Below are positions 43,001 through 64,000 of a stretch of DNA of 64,000 nt, in pieces. Location of the stretch: NCBI GenBank assembly GCA_023055505.1, contig JALIRH010000004.1, positions 10,287,368 through 10,351,367 on the forward strand, read 5' to 3'. The position numbers were made by a program, and so were the translations under genes. This DNA comes from Callipepla californica brunnescens. Its lineage: Eukaryota > Chordata > Aves > Galliformes > Odontophoridae. The notes under the pieces were generated by a model. That model saw only the letters and a program-made list of their open reading frames with translations, was not told the origin of the DNA and did not search any database. Every line of letters starts with the position of its first letter. Position 1 is the stretch's first letter.

Positions 43001-46000
43001 TGTTTTTAAAGACAAATCCCGTTTTCACAAAGTATGCAGGAGAAAAGACCTTAGTATTCAATCTTACCAGATGAGTACAGCTGTACTCAGAAAACACCAC
43101 AATCCCACATACTCTAAGCAGGCACTTCTCTCTTTACTCTTGACAATGCAATGCAGCCATTGCAGTGACATTCTAAACCCACAGCTCCAAAGCCAACTGG
43201 TCACCAGCACAGGTTAAGCAACCTGCTGAACCATATCAGAATGGAGAGCACGTGCTTTCAGTTCAACACTTACAAAATCATTGGGTAACCCAAGCTGAAG
43301 AATTCACCACATGTTAATCAAGCATCTCCAACTCCTCAAAGCTGATCCTTGCATTCTCCCTCTGCCATGGGAAGGCAGGAAGTCAAAACCAATAGTTCCT
43401 AAGCAGAAACTCTGCTGAGGCACAGCAGCTGTGAGCTCCTTCAGCCTTCCTTCCCTCAATTCCTCACCCAAGAAGGACTTTCCTCCCCCTCCCTGGTTCC
43501 ACCACCCCGTGTTCTCTCTGCAGTTGTCCCCAAGTACCTCCAGGAGCAGGATGGTTTCGCTCTCCTTCCCTGGAGCCAGCAGTATTCCACACCAAAAAGC
43601 AAAGGAAGAAATAACACTGCCACTGTACACAGAGTATCCGAGCAGGTCCCGGCAGGAGGTGTGGTTTGCAGCACTCCCACTGCATCCCGTCCCCTTTCCA
43701 ACACAGGCCAGCAGCAGTCAGTGCAGCAAAGGCACAAGGAATGCTGCCATTAAATTCCCAGGGTAAATTCCTCATAATCCTGCCTCATGCACAGCTGTGA
43801 AGGGGAAGGGCTTCTTTCTAAGCTGCCTTGTGCAAGAGGGGAAGAAATGGGAAGGAAGCAACGATATCTCATCTGTGCTGTAAGGTCACACCAGTACAGC
43901 TGGAGATCCTCAGGGCAGGCATGCAGCCTCCACTTCAACAAGAGCAGGGCTGGAAACCGTCCCTGTGAGTCCTGCCTCAAACTTGATACCACTGACGTAT
44001 TATTTCATTGACTGTCTAATAGAGAAGCAAGAAAGCTTAGGGAAAAGGAGAGGTGAACTAGGAGCTGGCACTTGAAGAGCAGAGACCTCATCAGGCTGCA
44101 AACTGCAAACGGAACAGCTCTCAGCAGCAGGACATGAAGGATCTGCAAGAGGAAAAGGTGGGACCTTCCTCATAGTTTTCTTCCGTTAGAGTAGGGCAGC
44201 AAGAACAACCGTGCACCTTTGGGGCAGGCTCTGGCTGCATAGCCAAGGCAAAAAGAAAAGATCAGACTAAGTGCATTACCTGCCTCTGAGCAGGGGAATG
44301 TACTCACCGTTCTGTTTATCGTTGCTGCAGAGATGCTCAACACTCACCTGTGGTCTCAGCCTGCACACCTCGTGTTGGCTCGGATGCTCCTAAGCAGCAC
44401 AGAGAAGAAAAAGAGTTGCCTTTCTGTGCCTCGCAGCCTGCCCTGCCTCTCATCTCCTCCTGCAGTCCCTTATAAAGCAGTGATCACAACAACAAGCTTA
44501 CTGAACAAACAAAGAAGGTGTTTTGGAGCCACATTAATGAATCTTTAGCACCATGTAAGTAAAGGTCAAGAAGCACAGAAAGTTATGGTTCCCATAGAAA
44601 TGCTAATCCAACCATACTGCATATCCTGTGCATTTAGTGGTACACCCTGAAAAGAAAAAGCCTTCATCCTCAGACGCCAAAAAGGGTTTTGATTCAGCAA
44701 AAACACCTGACTACCACCCTCCACTCTTTAATTGTTCAGAGAAATGCATTTACAGATCGGATTGGATTAAACCAATCTTACAATCATTGCAGCCTCCCTA
44801 ATACTTCGGGAAGCAGTGAGGGCCCTCAAGCACGATTACAGACCGAATGCCATGAGCCCAATCTGAACAGAAGAGAGGGGCTCAGGCGTCAGAATGAGGT
44901 GAGTCACCAAAACAGTCTGCTCCGATCCCGCGCTTGGGTGCAGCATAGATGTGCCTCCTGCCCAGGATCCCAGCTCACATGTTTGAAAACAGGAGGGGAG
45001 CAACATCACCACAGGAAGGTGGAGGAAAAGGAAAAACAAAACAAAGAGAAACGTGACATGTGCCCATACATTTTTTTCATTTCAATATTGACAATGCACA
45101 TTTTTTTCCATACTAATATCATTCAGTGAATCTTTTGAGCCAGTGCTGTGTTCTGCCAGGACAGCTCTCTGCACGCTGCAGGAGCATAGTTTGCTGAATG
45201 CAGCTTCTCTTCCTGTGTGCAGATGATGTGGGAAGAGAGCAGCATGTACAGCTCAACTGCATTAGTGGTCTGCGTTCTAAACTGTGCCTGAAGAGCAGGA
45301 AACTGCTGAGAGCAGGATTGTGCAAGGACTTTGGAAAAGCAGGCTTGTTCGCTTCCTTACCTCGGGGTCCATCCCTCAATACCAAGGACCCATCAAGAGG
45401 AGTCAGAACCATACATCATAAGGGGAAGGCGATACTCAACCCCAAGCTGGTGAGAGCTCTTTATGGGATCACCATGAGTGAAGCACCGCCACGCTGACCT
45501 CCATCCAGCACAGATCTGTGTACTGCTGTGCTCTCTGACGAAAGCTCGCACCACTCTGCCCAGCACGAGTAGCTACAAGTGGTGCTTTTGCATGCAGCAG
45601 CTTAGAACAAGCAGCCAGATTTGCATGGGAAGCAGATTTTTTGTTCCATTCGAACTGCGTTAAATCAAAGAGTTTTGTGAACCTGTATTGGAGCAGAGGA
45701 TTACTCCTTTGGTTCTGTGTCTAAAAGGCAGAAACCTTGCCCAGTTCCTGTAAGAGGTAAAGAGAGTGAGAAGAAGGCAGCTCTCAAGCACAGAAGCAAA
45801 GCGTGAAATGGAAGAAACATGCATCTGCAGGGACGTCTGCATACTTTATCCTTCCAATAAATCCGAATTCCTTTCCAAGTTCCCATGATATCAGGCAGAA
45901 AGGCACGGCTCAGGACAACAGAACCCCTGACTTCCAAAAATTGGGGAGCTGAAGAGAGGGACAAGCCCTGCAAGACCTCGGGGCAGCTCAGAAACAGCAA

Positions 46001-46746
46001 GCTCTGCAGGTTCAGGGAGCTGCAGCACCTCCAACCCCAGCAGACAGACATGGGAGCTCCCAACTCCATGCCTTCTGCTTGCAGAGTGACCTGGAGGCCT
46101 CTCCTCCACTCTCACCATCCCTTTGGGTGCAGCCACACGCACCTTCCCTCTGAGGCTCCAGTGTCAGGGCTTCATGTCTCGGAGAGAAGAGGTGAGGTCT
46201 GGTTGTTCCTCCGGGCTGCAAACTTAGCCACGCCTGCCAAGGGGAACAAGGACTCGGTCACGCTGTGTCTTATCTCAGTGATGACGCCTGCCTTCCTCCT
46301 TGGGCAAAGCTCAGGAGCTGCCTGGGAGGGCAGCTGGCCCAATGCCTGCCGCCAGGTCTCAGCCTCGGGTGATTCACAGTGGAGAGGGATGGAAAGCTCT
46401 GCTGGCCAACCCGTCCCACCTGAAAAATGGCATGAGTATTTGCATTCAGTCCACATGCCTAGGTGACATGCAAGTCATTCTGAACAATATTTACACACCC
46501 CATCCCCTCAACTCAGCTCCTCCCAGCACAGCACACTGCTCACTTTCTCTGACCACAGCCCTTGCAGCCTAGTAAGGCTCAGCCGACGTCAGGGAAGAGT
46601 CAGACCATAGGGAAAGATCTAACAATGCCATGCTGCCACTGCAGTCACCAACAGTTCCAATTCTCAAAGGATGAGCTCAGCCTGTTTTTTTTCACGTTAT
46701 GGAGTACTGAAAGCACTGCTCTGACTTGGAGTTGGTCTGCTGAGGA

Positions 46747-46945
46747 CTACAGAATCGTTAAGACTCAAAAAGACCTCTAAGGTCATCTAGGTCAACCCCC
46801 AGCCCACCCCCACCATGGCTACTGACCACGTCCCTCAGTCCCACATCTCCACAGGTCTTGAACACCTTCAGGACAGTGACTCCACCTCCTGCCTGGGCAG
46901 CCTGTGCCAGCCCTCCCTTCCCAGGAGCTGGATGGTGCGCAGCCA
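46747..46945 (-). mobile_element. CR1 LINE 3' fragment
   Basis: ACAGAATCGTTAAGACTC, AAAAAGACCTCTAAGGTCAT, CTAGGTCAACCCCCAGCCC and CTGGGCAGCCTGTGCCAG occur in order, the reverse complement of a CR1 3' end. Confidence 0.92.
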
Positions 46946-47129
46946 TAACAGGATTTCTGCCAGCTTTATCTCCCTCCTTTCTGGGAAGCGTGGTAAATAG
47001 CAAAGACAGTGCCACAGTTGCAATCAGCCAGCACGGATCCCTGCCTGAAGCTTAAACCCAGCTGCACTCCTGGCAGCTCTCTGCACGTCCCTTCACACAG
47101 CCTCACACACTTCTCCTAATTGCTTTACT

Positions 47130-47296
47130 ATGTGTTTTTTTTTTTTCTTTTCTTTTGTATATACCACAGAGATACCAGTCATCCCACGCCCCCATTGTTA
47201 TTTCTTTCCCCTGAATGTCTGATGATGTATAAATACATAAGGCTAGCATACATAAGCACGGTGTGCTTTGTCCTGCAGCAGAACATTTGGTGACCC
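47130..47296 (+). mobile_element. Possible degraded LTR 3' end with TATA box and primer-binding-site-like junction
   Basis: A TATA-like TATAAATA (47228-47235) is followed 50 bases later by ...AACA then TTTGGTGACCC (47286-47296). That order (promoter, terminal CA, then a sequence matching the start of a tRNA-Trp primer-binding site) is the layout of an avian retroviral LTR end. Only nine PBS bases match without gaps, the 5' LTR edge is not recognised, and no viral coding sequence follows. Confidence 0.25.
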
Positions 47297-48039
47297 AACC
47301 TCAGCGCTCCCCACGCAGCTGCAGAGGTCAGGTTTGCTTAGCAAAACTATAATCAGAGCTGTGCATAGGGAAATCCATCTCTAACATCAGCCAGGAAATT
47401 AAAGCTTTAGGATGCAGAAAGGAGAACAGAGAAAGCTTTGAAAAAACACTGAGAAGCAATGAGAGCAACACTGAGCAACTCCCCTTGGAGCTGCTGGGCC
47501 ATGCACTACCTTAGAGGGAGCTCAGTGACAGAGGGCAGAGCCCCACTGATTGCTACAGTACCGCTTCTTGGATGCTTCAAAACGGGTCATTCTGGATACA
47601 GATGTCTGAAGGGAAACAAACGTTTGCACCTTAGCCCTTAGACAGCAAGCAAAAGCACCGGGCAGGAGCAGGAATGACACTGCACAGCTCAGTGAGGAAA
47701 ACAGAAGTACTGCAGCTGAAACCTCTTATCGCTGCCCTGAACATCAAGCTGAGCTCATGGCAGCAGGCAAACAGGTGGGAGGATTCCATCCCCAGTACCG
47801 AGTCCAAAACGAAGGCAGTGAATAATACGTGAGCCGCATTATGGAAACCCATCCCAGCTCGCTGCACACAGGGATCAATACCAGCAAAGCTCTCTGCCCA
47901 TGACGAACACGGCGCTGGGAGCTGTGTCCATTTGATTTACGTTACTTGTCTACTGAACCTCATCCCATCAGGTCATTCCTCAGGCAGCCAGGATTACAGC
48001 AGAGCCAGCACTGCCTCTGTGGGCTCGGGGGGAGAGATA

Positions 48040-48340
48040 CCACAGCAGCACCGCGCAGCCGGATCTCGGTCAGAGGACGCACTGACGCGCGCGGCAGCGC
48101 CCACCCCGGCCTCACAAAATGGCGGGCGGGGGGCGGCCGCCCCAGCCCCGCGCAGCGCAGCGCAGCGCGACGCTTCGCTTACCTGGCCCGGCCGAGGAGC
48201 AGCGGAGCGGGCACCCGCGGGACAGCGGAGCCGGCCCGACCCGGGAACGAGCGCGGCCGCGCCGCCCGCCGCGCCGGGGCAGCTGCGCCGGCCGCTACTC
48301 CGAGCGGCTCAACTATGAGCTGCTTCCTGAACGAGGAAAC
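48040..48340. promoter_or_regulatory. CpG island, probable CRACR2B promoter
   Basis: This is an abrupt CpG-dense block with GC-rich runs (GCGGCCGC, GCGCAGC repeats, CCGGCC) in otherwise AT-balanced sequence. It holds a minus-strand splice donor at 48182-48181. On the plus strand it contains AAAATGGCGGGCG at about 48116, which resembles a YY1 core-promoter site, so bidirectional initiation is possible. Confidence 0.7.
48183..48330 (-). other. CRACR2B: Probable non-coding first exon of CRACR2B (5' edge approximate)
   Basis: On the minus strand the CpG island reads CCGGGCCAG|GTAAGCGAAG, an excellent splice donor after base 48183. The next compatible minus-strand acceptor serving a gene is the one just before the CRACR2B start codon near 35,131, giving a first intron of about 13 kb. 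No start codon with a long frame precedes the donor, so the exon would be 5' UTR. The transcription start is not determined. Confidence 0.45.
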
Positions 48341-51300
48341 GGGCAGCGCGTGTTTACCTCAAGAACGGCTTGGATGGGATAGGGCCCGGCCCTGCAGACC
48401 CACAGTCAGCAATATTTAATACACCTTTAAAGAGAGAAGCAAACAGCCTACCGCAGCCAGCCGAGTGCATCGAGAAAGTTTTTATTAGAAGATATATTTC
48501 TGCCAAAATAAATACTTTTTTTTTTTTCTCTCTCTCTCCAGAAAACATTAGAAAAAAAGGAAACGGGAGGAAAAAAAGCATCAGTTTAATACTGAACTCG
48601 CACAATTACTGTGAATGCTGAAGACATGGCTATGTAAATAACATCACTTGCATACGCTACTGCTGGTTGAGTTGCTGCTCTGACATCAGATTCCCACAGG
48701 GTTTCCTCGTGCGTCGTGTGCCTCAGGGGCTTCTCAGACTCTGTGACAACAGCACAGTCCCAGGATGCATTTAGCTCAAAAATGTGCTTTAGACAGTTTT
48801 TTTCCCCAGAGCAACCTCGTAAGAAAAAGGTATATACTTCTGTGTTATGTTTCTAGTCTCCCTTTGCAGGATGGATGCAGTTAGAGACTGCCCTGCAGAG
48901 TGGGAGCACAGCAGTGCCTGCAGGTGGGCAAGGGGAAGGAGGAAGAGGATTGGGAACAAGTCCTGGTGCATTCAGAAAGGCAGACACCACAGGGATGCAG
49001 GGCAGGCAGGCCAGAACCTGCTGTGAAGGCACAGGGTGAGCTTGGCACTAACTGGCTGGTGTAGCAACCAGCCAAGGTGGTCCGTTCTCTCATTGTTTTA
49101 AGGGGAAAGCACAGCTTGAGTGAACTGTCAGCAAGACAACTTTGGCAGCACGCACCCTCTTATTCTCTAGTCCGAGTGCTGTATGAACACAGCTTCACCC
49201 AGGAAGCCACGAGAAAGCATTTCCTAGGTCCTGCTGACAGTCTTCAGAAGCATTTCCTCCTACCCCTTGAAAAACCAACTTGTGGAACTACTAATGGTCA
49301 GGCAGCAAACCAAATCCAACACAACACAGAGGCATGGGGGCTGACAGGGCATGCCAGATACACACCGTTGTGCACAGCATCAAACCACATGCCGTAGAGG
49401 TTAGGGACCTGTTAGATGTGTAAGAAGGAAGCAGAGGATGGTGTGTGGTGTTTATTTTTGGACCTAATGTATCTATGAATCTATGACAGATCTGTACTTT
49501 ACCTGAGCTTAAATGCGCAAAGCCAACAAGCTATCACACAACAACCACTTAGGAATTCAAGCAAAAAAAACGGGTTAAGAGAGTGGTACTTTCCCAAGTA
49601 TCCTTCCACATCCTGCAAATTAGCACAGGGAAAGCAGGAGTTCCCCCCCACACCGAACAGTTAGACCTTTACAGGTAAAGCTAGGCTCTGATTTGTGGTT
49701 AAAGTCAGCAGTGCATAAAAGCTCCTATTTGAGATGTTAATAAAATGAACTAACAGCAGATGAGGTGCAACAGAATGAAATTCAGGCCTTTTACCAGCCA
49801 CAGCAGTTACTCTGTTGAAATGCGTGGACCAGAACCAGCGAACCTTCTGGATCACAGCACTGGAAGACAGTGGCACCAGCCCAGCTGGGTGTGATACACA
49901 AGAGGAAAGCAGGGGCTGAGGGTGCCAAGCTGCAATTTCTTAGGATGTGCTATTGCCAAGAGAATTTGGTTCAGTTTAGTGGTTTACAGAAATCATTCAG
50001 TGGTTTTACCAGTCCAGGAAGAAGGAAAAAAATACAAATAGTTGCATCATTTTCTCCACCCATATGTTTACACAAATAGGCAGAGTCAAGAGGGCAGCAG
50101 CCTCCAAGCAGAAGGTTTCCTCATCTGGCTTTACCCCTCACAGATGCATTACTTCTGGATGCAGTGCTTTAATTTCATGCCACTAAACAGCTACACGTTC
50201 TCACCAATCGCTCCATGTACATCAGACAGGAGATGCACATGCAGCAAACTAAAGTAGCCTAGAGCAGTGGAAAACAATAAGCACTCACACCCAATCACAA
50301 ACACCTTATCTTATTCAGCCTCTACATCCAGGAAGGACAGCGGGGGGATGTTCTCAGCCACAAGTTAGTATTTCTGCTGGGGCCTCAGCCAAGTGCTGCC
50401 CACTTTCTTGCCTCCCAGACTGCAGCAGCCACTGGTGAAGAAGTGCCTTGGTGCTTATCAGTCTCTGCTACAAGTATTTAAACCCAGGCTGCTCCCAGGG
50501 CACAGCTGTGCTAATGGAGACAGCACCCACCACCTCACCCACAGTGGCTGTGGAGATATGGCTAAGTGGAGTCACCACCTTCTCCATCTATTAGAATTTC
50601 TGAGGATATTTTCACTTCTTAAAGAGAGAAATCAGTGTTATAAAGTACTATTCCACATATAGGCTACATATCAGCTGCAGACATCCCGTGCCACTCCCCA
50701 GGAAAAGAGCATAAGTTTGCTTTGACCAGTTGCATACTGTTTGTGCTAGGAGAGGCAGAAGATGCCTCGTAGCAAGATGTGCTGCACAAATATACCAAGA
50801 GTTGGCTTCGTGTCATAGTGCAAAGACTTATGTACACACAAACCCCACAGGAAGCCACATCTCATCCTGGGAAGAGCAGAGAGCTTATGTTTCTGCACAG
50901 CAACTCACAAGTAGACTGCTACTATAAGACAGAGCCCAGCCCTGCTCCAGCTTTTTAAGTGACAAGATCAGCACAGTCAGTTCCAAGGAAGCTGGCACAT
51001 GCACCAGCACTCCTGACTTCACTTCCACTTCTCGTGCTCCTGCTATTTCCAGCTGCATAGCTGTACCAGTGAGCCACAACACAAGAGGCAAAACTGCGAG
51101 GCTGATATAACTGCAACCTGAATCTTTCTCACCCCAAATCCTCAAACAAAAGACTTAAGCCCCAGCTTCACGGGAGATCCTTTACATGGCACTCACTTGG
51201 AATTTCCTTCAGTTGTATGGTCCCTTAAGGATCGAAGCCCAAGCCCTGCTGCCAAAGGCAGCCACTTTCCCAGAACTTGCCGTGACACTACCACCGATCT

Positions 51301-52193
51301 CTCAAAGGTAACATGACCCATACAATCTCACCTTCCTACAACCACTTCACATTCCTCCCACACCATCAACTGCTGAACTGATCCTGATGTCGTTGGGCTG
51401 AGCTTTTTCAGTGTGACCCCACACTGATTCCATTCACAATGACAAGAGCAAGGCTTCAAACTCCGCAAAGAAAAAAAAACCTCAGCCTGAAGTACTGCTT
51501 TAAAATAAGCTCAGTGACATTTTAACACTCTAAGTTCAAGCTGCCAAAGTTCTATGAGAATGGAAATTAGAAGGGAGAGTCCACAACATTATAAACCAGG
51601 GTGAATGCACTACTTTTCTACATTTCTGTGGCCCCAGTGCAGTCTGCAGCAGGGCCAGCTCTGGCTTCCAGTGGGGATGTGGTTAAGGGACAAAGACAAC
51701 AATCAACAAAGAATAAAGTCAAAAGGAGATTTGGAACATCGGTTTGGCAAGAGGCAACTTATCTTTCAGTGGCACAAAGACCTAAGGGATGTCAGATGAT
51801 TCGAGAAAAACAGATTAATATGCTCTGAGAGCCAAAGGAAGCTAAAAGCTACGTGAACTTGAGAGCGTCATCTACATCCTGATTATTTGGCGGTGAAAAG
51901 CCAGTGGCAATTCAAAGTGCATTATTTGGGATAGCCCAGCTGGGTCAGCATCAGCATGGCTATGGGCCACGGCCAAGTCTAGAGCAAGGGATCAGCATCC
52001 GTGTCTTTGAACAGAGATTACTCACCCGGCCCAGTGGGCAACAAATGGCTACAGACAATTCCACCAGTCTCCATCCCAGGGAAGTCCCCTTTGCAGCACA
52101 TTCAAGAGCACAGGGCAGCCTGCTGCCAAGGGATGAGACTGGTCTCACTCTGTATCTGTTCCCCTTCCCACCCATCCCCCCAGCGCAGCAGGT
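48341..52193. other. PNPLA2 3' UTR and intergenic stretch before the CRACR2B CpG island
   Basis: No coding exon is seen. The PNPLA2 3' UTR must begin at 52193 going left, but its end is unclear. Minus-strand ATTAAA at about 50,168 and AATAAA at about 49,451 are candidates without a clear downstream GU element. Confidence 0.5.
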
Positions 52194-60487
<8,294 letters not shown>

Positions 60488-63400
60488 CTGTAAGGAGAAA
60501 AATACACCATGAAACAGCAGCAAGAAATGAGCCTTTTTCACAAAATAAGATATAGAAAAACTTCATCCACAGCTTTGCTCAGAGGTTTCCCCCTGCTTGC
60601 TGGTACAGCTCAGGGTAAGTTGCTGTTAAGGCACTGTTACAGAGTCTCAGAAGCTAGCTGTGTTGGCACTCTCACACCTGCACTGCGAATAGCTACCCTC
60701 ATCTCACATATGCTCTATCAAGCCAAGTATGATGACATGCATCTGGGTGAGACCCCACGTTGTTTTCAGGAGGTCCTGTTTAACTGGACAACGAAGGGCT
60801 GGTGAAAAGACTAACACAGAAAACAAGGTTATTTTGGGGTTTTGTTGTTGCATTTGAACTCATGGCCGAAGTTACTCCAAAACATCTTTTTTTCCTGACA
60901 TGAAAAACATCACCTGCCTGTAAGCAGAAGTGCCAGTAAACTAGAATATCACTTCTTCTCAAGTGATCCATCATCACAGCTCTGTTGGCAATGATAGTCA
61001 TATCTCAGGTGAACAAAATGGGCACTATGCTCTGTTAGGCAATTGGTGACTTAGAGCTATCTAGAGTAGATTAGGTGCCCTGTCTCTTCTGCACCCCACT
61101 TCACAGCATTAGAAACAGGCCCTGGGGGGGGAGCAGGATTCTCAAAGGCATGTTTGCTTTATACTTTCACTCAGTGACCCAGCTAGATTTTCAGAAGTGA
61201 CGGTAACTCATCTACACAGAAGCAAAGGCAGCTGCTAAACCCATGATCTCATGGTCACTGGGAGCCCAATCTGGCAAGAGTATCACAGTTCCGCAGTGCG
61301 AAAGAAGGGAAAGGACAAAACAAAACAACTAACCCAAGCCAAACCCTCCACACCCATCACACTGCCCTCTGCACACAGTCAGATGCCTCCCCATCTCCTA
61401 GTCACAATGGGACGCAAGGCATTCCTCTGAGTACAAAGCAATCACCGTGCTCTCAGAGACAAAGTGATTATATACGTGAGAAAAGTATGAGGGGAAGAGT
61501 CACAGACACAGAAGGAAAACAGCCGTGCTTTCACAGATCTTTTCTCCAGTCAAACTGAAATCTAGTTACTGGACAAAGACGAAAGCTGCTATCAGTTCAA
61601 GCCAACTCTATTGACTTGAGACCTCTCTGTTTTGCCATCTTCCCTCCCTAGCCCTGCGACCACAGTCAAGTTAGACCCAGATTAATAAGCAGAGATAAGG
61701 GAAACAACACCCTCAGCACGATATTGACACATCCCATTCTTTTGCAATACATGTGCACCAGCAACGTGTTTTCCATTAACGCAGCCTGGGAACGTGATTC
61801 TGTGCGTAGGAAACCCAGCAACACCAGTAGCTCAAGCAAGCTCAGAACGAGACCCTTGACCATGACCAGAAACTCTGGGGTCAGGATTTAGGTAATGTGA
61901 GGTAGCAACCTAACAGAAAATCCAAGTTCCCTTCTTTGAAGCAATTTTTAGCACTATAATCCCAGTCTTCTGCTCTTTCCTAAAGTAACGTTCAGCAGCC
62001 TAATTCTGATCTTGCTTACTCAATTAGCAGTAAGCCACTGAACCCAGCCCGTTCCAAATAGCAGCTGCACGCTTCAAGTCCCTTCCCAACGTGCAGTAAG
62101 CCAGCCTCACGGGTCATGGTGCTCATAAACTCATTCATTAGCACTCAATCCCTACAATACATCTGACAAGGGCAACAAAGAACCTGCAACAGAACCAAAA
62201 GAAATGGAAGAGCTCCAGTCTGGCACCGCAGCCACATGATTCTAGGAAACAGCGGCACCGAGAGGGTGACCCAGGAGATGGTGCTTAGGGAAACATGCCT
62301 TCACACTTGGAATCTCACCTGCAGAAAGATTTGACAGAAATACTGTAAACAACTGCAATAAAATGGAGCTTATGAACAATACCTGAGCAAAAATCTGAGC
62401 TGGAAGTTGCTGAAGAAAATGGCAAAACCCTAAATATGCCGGGAAATAGACTGCCTCAACATCTCAGGAACAACTTCAATTGCAGCTGCCTGCTCAATCA
62501 TCATCACACAGCAAAGTGAGGTGGGAAGGACATGGGAAAACAGGACAGAATAGGAATTATTGCTAGTTAGCAATTTCATTTCTTTAATATCTTGGGTATT
62601 GTTGGGTGCTTTTCTTTAACACGTGCATATGAACAGATTGTAAGAAGCAGCTTCTCAGAGATTTCAGCTCCAGGGCAGCTGTGATCCCACTGGACTTGTT
62701 GACTCACTCCAAAACTGAAAGATTGAATGCAGAATAGTTCAGAAGGCTGAGACAAGCACAGGGTGATCCACAGCACCACCACTTTTCCAGGAAATGAGGC
62801 CAGCTGAGGGTTCAGCCAAGGAGTCAGGTTTATGTAGCTAAATCCATGACAGATGACAAGCCCTCTTGGGAACAAGTATGGGAGGAGAAAGAAGAGGTGA
62901 GAGTGCGAGCAGAATTTGAGCTGGTTTTCCTGGAACAACTTCTGTGGTAGGGATGGGATTAAAATAGCCTGACAGAGGGAGTAGCAGTTGAATGAGAGGC
63001 ATCAGAGAAAGAAATCCTGCAGGGGTCAGCCACAAACTGTCTGCTTACTGGGATTAGACCAGCGCCCATCCACAGAAAAGACTTCCATGGTTTTTGTTAG
63101 ATCTGGTGATTCAGGATACAGGGTCACGTGGAAACCTAAATGAAATTTCTTTTTCCTTTTGGGATACGCCGTAAGGAACACTGACAATCTCTAATAGTTT
63201 GCATTGATTGCCAGGAAAACGTTATTCTCCCATTAAACAACTTACCCAGCATTTATCCTCATGCAGATTTACTAAACCATTATTACTCTTAAAAACAAAA
63301 ACAAAACAAAACAAAAAAACAACCTATATGTGGAATATTTCATTTTCAGTAGAAAAGACACATTCCCTCATTCTTCCCTTCTTGCACTGCCATCCCAGTA

Positions 63401-64000
63401 TGCATCACCAACCACAAGCCTGAATGCTACAGGGCCACCCTCCTTAACTGAACTCGACTTGTGACAACACATAGGAGCATCAGGCAGCCAAGTTCTGAAA
63501 CATGTGCTGGGTAAGGAAGGCTAGAGCATCTGTAGCCTCAGCCTGTGATCCTCCTGAAGTAGCTAAAAAGGGCAAGTTACAGCTACCCAAGCAAAAAGAG
63601 TTCTAGGCAACTGCAAGTTCACGTTTCATTTTTAAGCTACATCAAGAGTTTCATGCTAGCTTATTGACCCAGCAAGATTAGTTCCCTTAAAGAACTGTCT
63701 CTCACTCCCAGACTCATACACTCAACTCCAAAATGACCCAGGTTCCAAGCCTCTGCTGCCTTGCATTCTTAAATATAGCTGCTCACCTTCCACCCAGAAG
63801 GTTTAAATTACCCTTCTCTAACCTTAGAAGCGTTCAGTGAGATGTACTATTTATCACTGCATACAAAAAGCATCAGCCAAAGGAGAGTCTGCTTCTCCCT
63901 CGACCCTGGAGGGAGAGAAGAGCTGAAGACTGTAGGGTGAATAACCCCAAAGAGTGGTATTCAGAGAAGATAGTGAGAAAGATGGTATATTTTGCTAGGC
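60488..64000. other. PNPLA2 upstream intron, runs out of the window
   Basis: No sequence resembling the ATGL N-terminus (glycine-rich loop and GxSxG) is found on the minus strand, so the missing coding exon is beyond 64,000. A (CAAAA)n low-complexity run lies at 63,294-63,322. Confidence 0.6.

Larger units (their letters stand above)
35130..48182. other. Long stretch without coding exons, probable first intron of CRACR2B
   Basis: I found no exon with recognisable protein similarity. It contains CR1 fragments, a 23-bp tandem repeat, a (TC)n run near 40,020, poly-T at about 47,130 and an LTR-end-like site at 47,285. The ORFs of 180 codons (40094-40636, plus) and 193 codons (45885-46466, plus) have no supporting features. 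Confidence 0.5.

Noticed and set aside
45885..46466. 193-codon plus-strand ORF in the CRACR2B first intron
   Set aside because: GC-richer sequence lengthens chance frames. There is an overlapping antisense frame of similar quality and no domain.
49468..49488. TCTATGAATCTATGA, resembling the CR1 terminal octamer repeat in plus orientation
   Set aside because: No CR1 body precedes it, so too short to call.

Overview
This 64 kb window is vertebrate nuclear DNA, almost certainly from a bird. It carries multi-exon genes with GT/AG introns, two CpG islands and several CR1 LINE 3' ends of avian type. CR1 and the protein sequences suggest a galliform such as chicken, but the species cannot be fixed from the sequence. 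There is no sign of bacterial, phage or plasmid organisation.

Both coding genes lie on the minus strand and read from right to left. The right part (52,194-60,487) holds eight coding exons of PNPLA2 (adipose triglyceride lipase, ATGL). The first coding exon, with the GxSxG serine, must lie beyond base 64,000. The centre and left (13,619-35,121) hold a complete 17-exon reading frame of 703 codons. It encodes an EF-hand, coiled-coil and Rab-GTPase protein of the CRACR2/Rab46 class. Its position immediately downstream of PNPLA2, and its EF-hand and coiled-coil sequence, identify it as CRACR2B (EFCAB4A). I joined every exon by splice phase with no stop or frame conflict.

A CpG island near 48.1 kb ends in a good minus-strand splice donor (GTAAGC) and is probably the non-coding first exon of CRACR2B. 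A second CpG island at 7.5-8.0 kb also contains a minus-strand donor. By the human gene order PNPLA2-CRACR2B-CD151 it is probably the 5' exon of CD151, whose coding exons would lie left of base 1. CRACR2B probably ends at an AATAAA signal near 11.2 kb.

The main observations concern CRACR2B. This avian gene keeps a complete C-terminal Rab GTPase with all nucleotide-binding motifs and a dual-cysteine end, whereas the human CRACR2B protein as I recall it is about 399 residues and has no Rab domain. Reading through the donor of the last coiled-coil exon gives an in-frame tail with five consecutive cysteines and a predicted 413-residue protein. The human short protein ends in a similarly placed poly-cysteine tail. 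The locus may therefore make a short poly-Cys form and a long Rab form.

Other points are a diverged duplicated segment at 2.75/3.8 kb, two strong CTCF-like motifs in divergent orientation, an LTR-end/primer-binding-site-like junction at 47.29 kb, and five CR1 fragments all in the same orientation. The rest is intronic or intergenic sequence in which I see no further genes.
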